Shown here in pieces: positions 1-8,068 of a stretch of DNA of 54,602 bases. The DNA lies in NCBI RefSeq assembly GCF_003172955.1, contig NZ_QGKR01000138.1, positions 1 to 54,602 of the forward strand, written 5' to 3'. The stretch comes from Micromonospora acroterricola (lineage in GTDB: Bacteria; Actinomycetota; Actinomycetes; Mycobacteriales; Micromonosporaceae). Below the pieces are notes generated by a model, which searched no databases, had not been told where the DNA came from, and was given only the letters and a program-made list of their open reading frames with translations. The translations under genes were made by a program, and so were the position numbers. Position 1 is the first letter of the stretch, and each line of letters begins with the position of its first letter.

Positions 1-1
1 G

Positions 2-2737
2 GCCCACCCCATCAACGCCACGGACTTTCAGCAGGTCGAGCTGGCCCGCGGCGTGGCCGACATGGGCGAGCCGATGTCGCTGGCCGTACTGCCGGACCGC
101 TCGGTCCTGCACACCGCCCGCAACGGCACACTGCGCCGCACCGACGCCAACGGCACCACCTCCGTGATCGGCACCCTGCCGGTCTACACGCACGACGAGG
201 AGGGGCTGCAGGGCGTCGGCGTCGACCCGAACTTCGCCAGCAACCGGCAGGTCTTCCTCTACTACGCCCCGCCGCTCTCCACCCCCGGCGGCGACGCGCC
301 CGCCACCGGCACCGACTTCTCGGCGTGGCAGGGCGTCAACCGGCTCTCCCGGTTCACCCTCAACGCCGACTTCACCCTGAACCAGGCCAGCAAGGTCGAC
401 GTGCTCGACGTGCCGGCCGACCGGGGCCTCTGCTGCCACGTCGGCGGCGACATCGACTTCGACGCCGCCGGCAACCTCTACCTCTCCACCGGCGACGACA
501 CCAACCCCTTCGAGTCCGCCGGCTACTCGCCGCTGGACGAGCGAACCAACCGCAACCCGGCGTACGACGCCCAGCGCAGCGCCGGCAACACGAACGACCT
601 GCGCGGCAAGATCCTGCGGATCAAGGTGAACGCGAACGGGACGTACTCCATCCCGTCGGGCAACCTGTTCGCGCCCGGCACGGCCCGGACCCGTCCGGAG
701 ATCTACGCGATGGGCTTCCGCAACCCGTTCCGGATCAGCGTGGACAAGGCCACCGGCGTCGTCTACGTCGGTGACTACGGGCCGGACGCCGGCTCCACCA
801 GCTCCACCCGCGGGCCGTCCGGCCAGGTGGAGTTCAACCGGATCCCGTCGGCGGGCAACTACGGTTGGCCGTACTGCACCGGCACCAACACCGCCACCGA
901 GACGTACAACGAGTGGGACTTCGCCAGCAACACCGGCGGGGCGAAGTACAACTGCACCGGCGGGCCGACCAACAACTCGTTCCGCAACACCGGGCTGCCC
1001 ACCCTGCCGGGGGCCAGGCCGGCCTGGATCCGGTACGCCGGTGACGCCGGCACCCCGACGGAGTTCGGCGGCGGCTCCGAGTCGCCGATGGGCGGCCCGG
1101 TCTACCGGTACAACGCCTCGTCGACCTCCACCACGAAGTTCCCGCAGTCGTTCGACGGGCAGTTCTTCGCCACCGAGTTCGGGCGCGGCTGGATCAAGCC
1201 GATCCACGTCAACGCCGACGGCTCCCGGGGCACCATCGACACGTTCCCCTGGGTCGGCAAGCAGGTGATGGACTCGGCGTTCGGCCCGGACGGCGCGTAC
1301 TACGTGCTCGACTACGGCACCGGCTACTTCAACGGTGACGCCAACTCCGCGCTCTACCGCTTCGACTACGTCGCCGGCGGCAACCGGGCGCCCAACGCCG
1401 CCGCCAGCGCCAACCGGACCTCCGGCGCCGCGCCACTGGCGGTGACGTTCTCCTCGGCCGGCTCGTCCGACCCGGAGGGCGGCGCGCTGACGTACTCCTG
1501 GAACTTCGGTGACGGCACCACCTCCACGGCGGCCAACCCGACGAAGACGTACACCGCCAACGGCACCTACACGGCGACGCTGACCGTCCGGGACCCGCAG
1601 GGCGCCACCGGCACCGCCAGCGTGCTGATCAACGTGGGCAACACCGCCCCGACGGTGACCATCAACAGCCCCGGCAACGGTCAGCTGTTCAGCTTCGGCG
1701 ACACGGTGCCGTTCAGCATCACCGTGACCGACCCGGAGGACGGCACGATCGACTGCACGAAGGTCAAGATGACCTACGTGCTCGGGCACGACCAGCACGG
1801 GCACCAGATCACCTCGAAGACCGGGTGCTCGGGCTCGATCACCATCCCGGTCGACGGTGAGCACGACGACGCGGCGAACATCTTCGCCATCTTCGACGCG
1901 GAGTACACCGACGCCGGTGGGCTCACCACCCACACCCAGCACACGCTGCCGCCGCGACACCGGCAGGCCGAGTTCTTCGGCAGCTCCTCCGGGATCAACG
2001 TGTTCAGCAAGACCCCGGCCGAGGGCGGCAAGACCGTCGGCGACATCAACAACGGTGACTGGATCTCGTTCCAGCCGTACCGCCTGGGCAACGTGACCTC
2101 GTTCAGCGCCCGGGTCTCCTCGGCGGGCGCCGGCGGCACCCTCCAGGTCCGGGCCGGCTCGGCCACCGGCACGGTGCTCGGCTCGGCCACGGTCCCGGTC
2201 ACCGGGGGCTGGGAGACCTTCGCGACGGTGACGGGGTCGATCACCAACCCGCCGACCGGCACGACCACGCTCTACCTGACCTTCGCCGGGTCGGGCACCG
2301 GCGCGCTCTACGACCTGGACGCGTTCACCTTCGTCACCGGTACGCCGCCCACCGGCGGGGCCGGGCCGATCAAGGGTCTGGGCGGGAAGTGCCTGGACGT
2401 GCGCAACGCCGCCACCGCGGACGGCACGCAGATCCAGATCTACACCTGCAACGGCAGTACGGCGCAGACCTGGACCGTGACGCCGAACTCCACGATCAGG
2501 GCGCTGGGCAAGTGCCTCGACGTCTCGGGTGGCGCTTCGGCCGACGGCACCAAGATCCAGCTCTGGACGTGCAACGGCACCGGGGCGCAGAACTGGGCCG
2601 CCCAGGCCGACGGCACGGTGCGCAACGCGGCGTCGAGCAAGTGCCTCGACGTCTCCGGAAACAACTCGGCGGACAGCACCGTCGTGCACCTCTGGACCTG
2701 CACCGCCGCCGCGAACCAGAAGTGGATCCTGCCCTGA
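2..2737 (+). CDS. Secreted glucose/sorbosone dehydrogenase-like protein with PKD, CBM6-like and ricin-lectin domains (5' partial)
   Basis: The frame is open from the first bases, so the N-terminus and presumed signal peptide lie outside the window; 911 codons are visible. Order: sorbosone/PQQ-type sugar dehydrogenase propeller (about residues 1-450, with CCHVGGDIDFDAAGNLYLS and the NTNDLRGKILRI strand), PKD domain (about 455-545, WNFGDGT), an Ig-like stretch, a CBM6-like beta-sandwich (about 660-775) and a C-terminal ricin-type trefoil with repeated KCLDV...W motifs. Family knowledge: such proteins oxidise sugars outside the cell with PQQ, while the lectin and CBM bind polysaccharide. The downstream ThuA/DUF1080 gene suggests joint work on keto-sugars. 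Substrate unknown. Its lectin is nearly identical to that of the next gene. Confidence 0.85.
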   Translation, partial: AHPINATDFQQVELARGVADMGEPMSLAVLPDRSVLHTARNGTLRRTDANGTTSVIGTLPVYTHDEEGLQGVGVDPNFASNRQVFLYYAPPLSTPGGDAPATGTDFSAWQGVNRLSRFTLNADFTLNQASKVDVLDVPADRGLCCHVGGDIDFDAAGNLYLSTGDDTNPFESAGYSPLDERTNRNPAYDAQRSAGNTNDLRGKILRIKVNANGTYSIPSGNLFAPGTARTRPEIYAMGFRNPFRISVDKATGVVYVGDYGPDAGSTSSTRGPSGQVEFNRIPSAGNYGWPYCTGTNTATETYNEWDFASNTGGAKYNCTGGPTNNSFRNTGLPTLPGARPAWIRYAGDAGTPTEFGGGSESPMGGPVYRYNASSTSTTKFPQSFDGQFFATEFGRGWIKPIHVNADGSRGTIDTFPWVGKQVMDSAFGPDGAYYVLDYGTGYFNGDANSALYRFDYVAGGNRAPNAAASANRTSGAAPLAVTFSSAGSSDPEGGALTYSWNFGDGTTSTAANPTKTYTANGTYTATLTVRDPQGATGTASVLINVGNTAPTVTINSPGNGQLFSFGDTVPFSITVTDPEDGTIDCTKVKMTYVLGHDQHGHQITSKTGCSGSITIPVDGEHDDAANIFAIFDAEYTDAGGLTTHTQHTLPPRHRQAEFFGSSSGINVFSKTPAEGGKTVGDINNGDWISFQPYRLGNVTSFSARVSSAGAGGTLQVRAGSATGTVLGSATVPVTGGWETFATVTGSITNPPTGTTTLYLTFAGSGTGALYDLDAFTFVTGTPPTGGAGPIKGLGGKCLDVRNAATADGTQIQIYTCNGSTAQTWTVTPNSTIRALGKCLDVSGGASADGTKIQLWTCNGTGAQNWAAQADGTVRNAASSKCLDVSGNNSADSTVVHLWTCTAAANQKWILP
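2366..2737 (+). repeat. Ricin-lectin coding repeat, copy A
   Basis: The last roughly 370 bp of this gene encode a ricin-type beta-trefoil that is nearly the same, in DNA as well as protein, as the end of the following gene (4557-4930). Differences are scattered single bases, including many synonymous ones. Confidence 0.8.
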
Positions 2738-2743
2738 GTTGAC

Positions 2744-2791
2744 AGGAAGGGCCCCTCGGTGACGCCTAGTGTCGTACGAGGGGCCCCTCCT
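2744..2791. terminator. GGGCCCCT hairpin with an overlapping RBS-side hairpin
   Basis: Arms 2744-2758 and 2777-2791 pair over 15 positions with one mismatch; the loop is 18 nt. The right arm also supplies TCCTAA (2788-2793), which can instead pair with TTAGGA (2800-2805) over the GGAG ribosome site of the next gene (ATG 2813). The two folds are mutually exclusive, so this may be an attenuator rather than a plain terminator. Folding only; no experimental support. Confidence 0.6.
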
Positions 2792-2812
2792 AACCGTTCT
2801 TAGGAGAGCGAC

Positions 2813-4930
2813 ATGCGCAGACTCCTGCGACCCGTCCTCGGCGCGGCCACCGCCGTCCTCGCCGTCATCGCCTGCACCACCCCGGCCAGCCCTGCCAGCG
2901 CCGCCGACGCCCCCTACGACGTGCTGGTCTTCTCCAAGACCGCCGGCTTCCGCCACGACGCGATCCCGGTCGGCATCCAGACCATCCGGGACCTCGGCGC
3001 GGGCAACAACTTCACCGTCACCGCCACCGAGGACGCCGCGGCGTTCACCACCGCGAACCTCAACCAGTACGAGGCGGTGGTCTTCCTCAACACCACCGGT
3101 GACGTGCTCAACGCCACCCAGCAGACCGCGTTCGAGTCGTACATCGGCTCGGGCCGTGGCTACGTGGGGGTGCACGCCGCCGCCGACACCGAGTACGACT
3201 GGCCGTTCTACGGCAACCTGGTCGGCGCGTGGTTCGCGTCGCACCCGGCGATCCAGCAGGCCAACATCAAGGTGGAGGACCGGGGGCACGCGGCGACCGC
3301 GCACCTGCCGCAGACCTGGACCCGCACCGACGAGTGGTACAACTACCGGACCAACGCCCGGTCGACCGCTCACGTGCTGACCACCCTGGACGAGTCGTCG
3401 TACTCCGGTGGCGGGATGGGCGCCGACCACCCGCTGACCTGGTGCAAGAGCTACAGCGGCGGCCGGTCCTTCTACACCGGCGCCGGGCACACCCAGGCGT
3501 CGTACGCGGAGCCGGCGTTCCGGGCCCACCTGCTCGGCGGCATCCGGTACGCGGCCGGTCGGAGCAAGGCCGACTGCCGGCCCGAGACCGGCTACACCCC
3601 GATCTACAACGGCTCGACCGCCGGCTGGTCGCAGGCCGGCCCGGGCAACTTCACCAACTCCGACGCCACCCTCACCTCGGTGGGCGGCATGGGGCTGTTC
3701 TGGTACAACGCGAAGCAGTTCACCAACTACTCGCTGAAGCTGGACTGGAAGCTTGCCGGCGACGACAACTCCGGCATCTTCATCGGTTTCCCACCGTCGA
3801 GTGACCCGTGGTCGGCGGTGGACAACGGCTACGAGATCCAGATCGACGCCACCGACGCGGCCGACCGCACCACCGGGGCGGTCTACACGTTCAAGTCCGC
3901 CGACATCGCGGCCCGCGACGCGGCGCTCAACGCGGCGGGGGAGTGGAACACCTACGAGCTGCTGGTGGAGGGCGAACGTCTCCAGATCTTCCTCAACGGA
4001 GTGAAGATCAACGACTTCACCAACACGAACCCGGTCCGTTCGCTGGCCGGCCACATCGGCATCCAGAACCACGGCACCGGCGACGACGCCTCGTTCCGCA
4101 ACATCCGGGTCAAGGAGCTGGGCACCACGCCGCCGCCGACCGGGAACACCACCGTCCAGGCCGAGGCGTTCAGCTCGGCCAACGGCGTCACCCCGTTCAC
4201 CAAGGCGGGCGCCAACGGCGGTCAGACCATCGGTTACATCGACCCGGGCGACTGGGCCGCGTACAACGGTGTGAACCTGACCGGGGTCACCTCGTTCACG
4301 TCCCGGGTCGTCTCCGGCGGCGCCGGCGGCACCATCCAGGTGCGGACCGGTTCGGCCACCGGCCCGGTGCTCGGCTCGGTCGCGGTGCCGAACACCGGCA
4401 GCTGGACGACCTTCGCCAACGTCACCACGGCCCTGTCGAACGTCCCGTCCGGCACCCAGAACCTCTACCTCACGTTCACCGGTAGCGGCACAGGGCTCTT
4501 CGACGTGGACGACTTCACCCTGGTCAAGGGCGGCGGTGGCGGCACCCCCGGGACCGGCCCGGTCAAGGGTCTGGGCGGCAAGTGCCTCGACGTGCGCAAC
4601 AGCGCCACCGCCGACGGCACCCAGATCCAGATCTACACCTGCAACGGCAGCACGGCGCAGACCTGGACCGTGACGCCGAACTCGACGGTCAAGGCGCTGG
4701 GCAAGTGCCTGGACGTGTCCGGCAGCGGCACCGCCGACGGCACCAAGATCCAGCTCTGGACCTGCAACGGCACCGGGGCCCAGAACTGGGCCACCCAGGC
4801 CGACGGCAGCCTGCGCAACGCGGCGTCGAACAAGTGCCTCGACGTCTCCGGGAACAACTCGGCGGACGGCACGATCGTGCACCTCTGGACCTGCAACGGC
4901 GCGGCCAACCAGAAGTGGACCCTGCCCTGA
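2813..4930 (+). CDS. Secreted ThuA / DUF1080 (3-keto-disaccharide hydrolase) protein with CBM6-like and ricin-lectin domains
   Basis: 705 aa, start supported by GGAG about 8 nt upstream. Residues 1-31 form a signal peptide (MRRLLRP, hydrophobic core, ASAADA). ThuA-like domain about 33-250 (FSKTAGFRH start, YVGVHAAADTEYDW, GRSFYTGAGHT), DUF1080 sandwich about 262-437, CBM6-like about 445-570, ricin trefoil about 580-705. Family knowledge: ThuA-type proteins act in 3-keto-sugar metabolism and DUF1080 includes 3-keto-disaccharide hydrolases. With the preceding sugar dehydrogenase this suggests extracellular oxidation followed by cleavage of keto-glycosides (inference). The same modules recur fused in the 18302-22237 protein. 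Confidence 0.87.
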   Translation: MRRLLRPVLGAATAVLAVIACTTPASPASAADAPYDVLVFSKTAGFRHDAIPVGIQTIRDLGAGNNFTVTATEDAAAFTTANLNQYEAVVFLNTTGDVLNATQQTAFESYIGSGRGYVGVHAAADTEYDWPFYGNLVGAWFASHPAIQQANIKVEDRGHAATAHLPQTWTRTDEWYNYRTNARSTAHVLTTLDESSYSGGGMGADHPLTWCKSYSGGRSFYTGAGHTQASYAEPAFRAHLLGGIRYAAGRSKADCRPETGYTPIYNGSTAGWSQAGPGNFTNSDATLTSVGGMGLFWYNAKQFTNYSLKLDWKLAGDDNSGIFIGFPPSSDPWSAVDNGYEIQIDATDAADRTTGAVYTFKSADIAARDAALNAAGEWNTYELLVEGERLQIFLNGVKINDFTNTNPVRSLAGHIGIQNHGTGDDASFRNIRVKELGTTPPPTGNTTVQAEAFSSANGVTPFTKAGANGGQTIGYIDPGDWAAYNGVNLTGVTSFTSRVVSGGAGGTIQVRTGSATGPVLGSVAVPNTGSWTTFANVTTALSNVPSGTQNLYLTFTGSGTGLFDVDDFTLVKGGGGGTPGTGPVKGLGGKCLDVRNSATADGTQIQIYTCNGSTAQTWTVTPNSTVKALGKCLDVSGSGTADGTKIQLWTCNGTGAQNWATQADGSLRNAASNKCLDVSGNNSADGTIVHLWTCNGAANQKWTLP
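4557..4930 (+). repeat. Ricin-lectin coding repeat, copy B
   Basis: Second copy of the roughly 370-bp lectin-coding segment seen at 2366-2737, in the same orientation and about 2.2 kb apart. Near identity at both codon and residue level points to recent duplication or gene conversion. Confidence 0.8.
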
Positions 4931-4943
4931 CCCCTCGCTGATT

Positions 4944-4976
4944 CGGCCCGCCGGGCGTGCCCCGCCCGGCGGGCCG
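4944..4976. terminator. Terminator hairpin after the ThuA/DUF1080 gene
   Basis: A perfect 14-bp GC-rich stem (4944-4957 with 4963-4976) and 5-nt loop lie 13 nt after the stop codon. No T-tract follows, as is usual in actinobacteria. Confidence 0.75.
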
Positions 4977-4987
4977 GTCCCAGCCGT

Positions 4988-5035
4988 GAGCGCGATACCT
5001 CAGAGGCATAGATATACCTCTGAGGTATCGCGCTC
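4988..5035. repeat. 19-bp perfect inverted repeat with AT-rich centre
   Basis: GAGCGCGATACCTCAGAGG (4988-5006) is exactly mirrored at 5017-5035; the central ten bases (CATAGATATA) extend the pairing with one mismatch. It sits 11 nt after the previous hairpin. It could be a second terminator, an operator or a dispersed repeat; its length and AT-rich centre are unusual here. Confidence 0.7.
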
Positions 5036-5181
5036 GCGCGGTTGCGGGCGGCGCTTCGCGGCGGCGCCCCGCACGGCGGCCAGCTCAACCGACCGCCGCG
5101 CCGACCGGGCGTGTCCGTGGCCGCCGCGCCGACCCGGGCGTGTCCCGTGGACGCCGCACGCCGGCTCACAGGCGGCTGCCG

Positions 5182-5187
5182 TACCTT
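5182..5187 (+). promoter_or_regulatory. -10 element TACCTT of a leaderless promoter
   Basis: TACCTT is followed by 7 nt and then ATG at 5195, the usual geometry of actinobacterial leaderless genes. No good -35 was found. Confidence 0.45.
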
Positions 5188-5194
5188 GACCGGC

Positions 5195-5692
5195 ATGGGG
5201 CGTTTCGCGCGGTGGCACCGGATGGCGCGGGCGCAGGGTCACCGGCTGCGCGAGGCGCTGCGCGGGCCCGAGGAGCCGGACCTGTCGACCGGGCCGCCGC
5301 CCAGCCTGAACCGCCTCGACGCGCTGGTGGAGGGTTTCGCCGCCGGCCAGCCGGTGCACTGGACCCTGGCCGGGCCGCCCCGGCCGCTGCCCGGTGCGGT
5401 CGACGTGGCGGCGTACCGCATCATCGAGGAGTCGCTGACCAACGCGCGCCGGCACGCCCCGGGCGCTCGGGTCGCGGTCCGGCTGCGCTACGACGCCGAG
5501 GGCATCACGATCGAGGTACGCGACGAGGGCGCCGGCCCCGCCGCCGGCGGCAGCCCGGGTGCGGGGCGGGGTCTGCTCGGCGTACGCAGGCGTGCCGAGC
5601 GGATCGGCGGGAGCTTCACCGCCGGTCCGCGTCCCGGCGGCGGCTTCACCGTCCGGGCCGTGCTGCCCGCGCCGGAGGAGATGGCCGAGTGA
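5195..5692 (+). CDS. Solo HATPase_c protein, NarL-type histidine kinase ATPase domain
   Basis: 165 aa. From about residue 45 it matches the ATP-binding half of a NarL-class sensor kinase: lead-in PLPGAVDVAAYRIIEE, N-box ESLTNARRHA, G1 DEGAG, G2 GRGLLGVRRRAE and final strand GGGFTVRAVLP. The membrane/sensor part and the phospho-accepting His box are absent, and no response regulator is adjacent. The frame continues upstream to 5042, but that part looks non-coding and lacks a kinase signature; the start is chosen from the TACCTT box. It may be a stand-alone ATPase or anti-sigma-like protein, or a remnant of a larger kinase. Confidence 0.6.
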   Translation: MGRFARWHRMARAQGHRLREALRGPEEPDLSTGPPPSLNRLDALVEGFAAGQPVHWTLAGPPRPLPGAVDVAAYRIIEESLTNARRHAPGARVAVRLRYDAEGITIEVRDEGAGPAAGGSPGAGRGLLGVRRRAERIGGSFTAGPRPGGGFTVRAVLPAPEEMAE

Positions 5693-5985
5693 CGCCACCG
5701 GGCGCCCGTCACCCGGGATCGACCGGCGTCACCGCGCTGCGGCCGGCCGGCCGGAAACCGCCCGAACAACCCGGGGCCGTGGGCTTTCGCGATGCGACGG
5801 GCGGAAATAGGGTGGGAGCGGCGACCGTGACGGTGGCCGGTGACCCGGTGGGAGGCGCAACCCGCCGGGCCCAGGTGCGTCCCGCACCCACCGGTGTCCC
5901 GTCGCGACGCCGCGTACCGGTCTGACCGGTCACCCTCGCCCCGGTCCGCACACGGAATCCCCATCACAACAGGGGGAGAAGGACA
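5693..5985. other. Intergenic region upstream of the isomerase gene
   Basis: About 290 bp without a convincing gene. It ends with a GGGGGAGAAGG ribosome-binding site for the ATG at 5986; no clear promoter boxes were identified. Confidence 0.4.
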
Positions 5986-6993
5986 ATGGCGCGACCCATC
6001 ACGCTCTTCACCGGCCAGTGGGCCGACCTGCCGTTCGAGGAGGTCTGCCGGCTCGCCTCCGAGTGGGGCTACGACGGTCTGGAGATCGCCTGCTGGGGCG
6101 ACCACTTCGAGGTCGACAAGGCGCTCGCCGACGACTCGTACGTCGATCGCAAGCGGGAGACGCTCGCGAAGCACAACCTCGAGGTCTTCACGATCTCCAA
6201 CCACCTGGTCGGTCAGGCGGTCTGCGACCACCCCATCGACGAGCGGCACCAGGACATCCTGCCGGGCCGGATCTGGGGCGACGGGGAGCCGGAGGGCGTC
6301 CGCCAGCGGGCCGCCGAGGAGATCAAGGACACCGCGCGGGCGGCGGCGAAGCTCGGGGTGAAGACGGTCGTCGGCTTCACCGGGTCGTCGATCTGGCACA
6401 CCCTGGCGATGTTCCCGCCGGTGCCGCCGGCGATGATCGAGCGCGGCTACCAGGACTTCGCCGACCGGTGGAACCCGATCCTCGACGTGTTCGACGAGGT
6501 GGGGGTGCGGTTCGCGCACGAGGTCCACCCCAGCGAGATCGCGTACGACTACTGGACGACGAAGCGGACGCTGGAGGCGATCGGCAACCGGCCCGCGTTC
6601 GGGCTGAACTGGGACCCGTCGCACTTCGTCTGGCAGGAGCTGGACCCGGTGAACTTCATCTTCGACTTCGCCGACCGGATCTACCACGTGGACTGCAAGG
6701 ACGCCAAGGTGCGCACCGGGGACGGCCGGCGCGGGCGGCTCGCCTCCCACCTGCCCTGGGCCGACCTGCGCCGCGGCTGGGACTTCGTCTCGACCGGGCA
6801 CGGGGACGTGCCCTGGGAGGACTGCTTCCGGGCGTTGAACGCGATCGGCTACACCGGCCCGATCTCCATCGAGTGGGAGGACGCCGGGATGGACCGTCTC
6901 GTCGGCGCCCCGGAGGCGTTGCAGTTCGTCCGCCGGCTGGCCTTCGACGCCCCGAGCGCCGCCTTCGACGCCGCGTTCAGCAGCAAGGACTGA
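5986..6993 (+). CDS. Sugar phosphate isomerase/epimerase family TIM-barrel protein
   Basis: 335 aa, cytoplasmic, with a strong purine-rich RBS just upstream. AP-endonuclease-2-like barrel: [19 protein letters not shown] at the N-terminus, then metal-ligand-type residues in [23 protein letters not shown] and SIEWEDAG, the expected Glu/Asp/His/Glu series of xylose-isomerase-like enzymes. Close relatives are annotated as sugar isomerases or IolE-like proteins and often accompany ThuA and 3-keto-sugar genes, which fits the upstream neighbours. Exact substrate not assignable. Confidence 0.85.
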   Translation: MARPITLFTGQWADLPFEEVCRLASEWGYDGLEIACWGDHFEVDKALADDSYVDRKRETLAKHNLEVFTISNHLVGQAVCDHPIDERHQDILPGRIWGDGEPEGVRQRAAEEIKDTARAAAKLGVKTVVGFTGSSIWHTLAMFPPVPPAMIERGYQDFADRWNPILDVFDEVGVRFAHEVHPSEIAYDYWTTKRTLEAIGNRPAFGLNWDPSHFVWQELDPVNFIFDFADRIYHVDCKDAKVRTGDGRRGRLASHLPWADLRRGWDFVSTGHGDVPWEDCFRALNAIGYTGPISIEWEDAGMDRLVGAPEALQFVRRLAFDAPSAAFDAAFSSKD

Positions 6994-7031
6994 CCGCCCG
7001 GCGGAGCGGTCGGACCGCACCCGGACAGACC

Positions 7032-7063
7032 ACGGGCCGGTCGCCTACCGGCGACCGGCCCGT
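7032..7063. terminator. Bidirectional terminator between convergent genes
   Basis: Perfect 14-bp stem (7032-7045 with 7050-7063) with a TACC loop, placed between the isomerase gene (+) and the YtxH gene (-). Confidence 0.85.
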
Positions 7064-7077
7064 CAACGTGCGGTTGG

Positions 7078-7500
7078 TCAGAGCGTGCTGGCGTTGGTGC
7101 CCGAGCCGGACGGCTTGCTGCGGGGGGTCGTGGCCGACGGCGACCCGGAGGTCGAGCCGGCCGTGCTGCTGGAGCCCGACGAGCCGGAGCCCGCCTTGGC
7201 GCCCATGGTGGCGGGCGTGCCGGCGAACGCGTCGTCGGCGGCGGTCAGCTCCTGCTTGCCGGAGCCGCCGTTGCCCGTGCCCAGCTTCTCGCCCAGCTTG
7301 GTCTGGCCGAGCTTGTCCTTGCCCTCGCTGTAGAGCTTGTTGGCCTGGGCCTGCGCGACCCCGGCCGCCTCCTGGACGGTCGGGTGGTCGAGCACCTTGC
7401 GGCCCCGGACCACGAGCTCTTCGTACTTCTCCCGGCCGGCACGGGCGCCCAGGACGAATCCCGCAGCCAGCCCGCCAAGAAACATGATCTTTCCGCGCAT
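7078..7500 (-). CDS. YtxH-domain protein
   Basis: 140 aa. The N-terminus has a short hydrophobic segment (IMFLGGLAAGFVLGARAG) followed by REKYEEL and a helical stretch, the usual YtxH/general-stress-type arrangement, then a low-complexity Gly/Ser/Thr tail (about 95-140). Probably a small membrane-anchored protein of the cell envelope. Function in actinobacteria is not established. Convergent with the isomerase gene and separated from it by a strong hairpin. Confidence 0.75.
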   Translation of the reverse strand: MRGKIMFLGGLAAGFVLGARAGREKYEELVVRGRKVLDHPTVQEAAGVAQAQANKLYSEGKDKLGQTKLGEKLGTGNGGSGKQELTAADDAFAGTPATMGAKAGSGSSGSSSTAGSTSGSPSATTPRSKPSGSGTNASTL

Positions 7501-7795
7501 GGCGGCTCCTTCCGTACCTGACGCGCCGTCACCCCCGGCGGGCTGCCCCGCCGGGCGCGACCAATCCGCGCCTGCGTCCTCTGTCCGCAGCTAACTACCC
7601 ATCCTGCTCTCCGCTCATGCCTGCTTGTGCCGGGATGACGATTTGCCCCGATTATCGATGGCTGCGGCCTTGACCTGGGACGCCTCGATGATGGCGAGGC
7701 GGCGGGGAACCCACTGGACCACCACCCCCGGATGTCCTGTACTCTTGTCCCGTCGCACGGCGATCGGGGAGATCCGGTAGCCGAGCGGTGTGCAG
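7501..7795. other. Divergent intergenic region, YtxH gene / tRNA-Asn
   Basis: About 295 bp with no convincing gene. TACTCT near 7740-7745 could be a -10 box for the tRNA; no other structure was seen. Confidence 0.4.
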
Positions 7796-7868
7796 TCCCC
7801 TGTAGCTCAATTGGCAGAGCAGCCGGCTGTTAACCGGCAGGTTATTGGTTCGAGTCCAATCGGGGGAG
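7796..7868 (+). tRNA. tRNA-Asn (GTT)
   Basis: Acceptor TCCCCTG pairs with CGGGGGA. The D-arm is TAGCTCAATTGGCAGAGCA, the anticodon loop CTGTTAA carries GTT, and the T-arm is GGTTCGAGTCC. CCA is not encoded (GCT follows the discriminator G). Confidence 0.95.
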
Positions 7869-8068
7869 CTTCTCCACCCAACGCCCGTCGGCAGAGAGCC
7901 GGCGGGCGTTTCCGTGTCCCCACCAACCCCGGGCTCGCACCACAACTCCATGATCCACTCGGGCTGACCGGTTCGGCGCCTCCGAGGCCCGCTCGCCCGG
8001 CAGGATGGTTCGTGTCGACGTGGACCCGTGCTGCGTCGATCGATGCGTCGATTCTTGGGGTGGATGGG

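Noticed and set aside
5042..5194. Upstream extension of the solo ATPase gene
   Set aside because: Open frame, but Arg/Pro/Ala-rich, without kinase His box; the TACCTT box points to ATG 5195.
8005..8068. Upstream starts for the MMPL protein
   Set aside because: The frame continues through the tRNA and lacks membrane or coding character before residue 1 of the chosen start.
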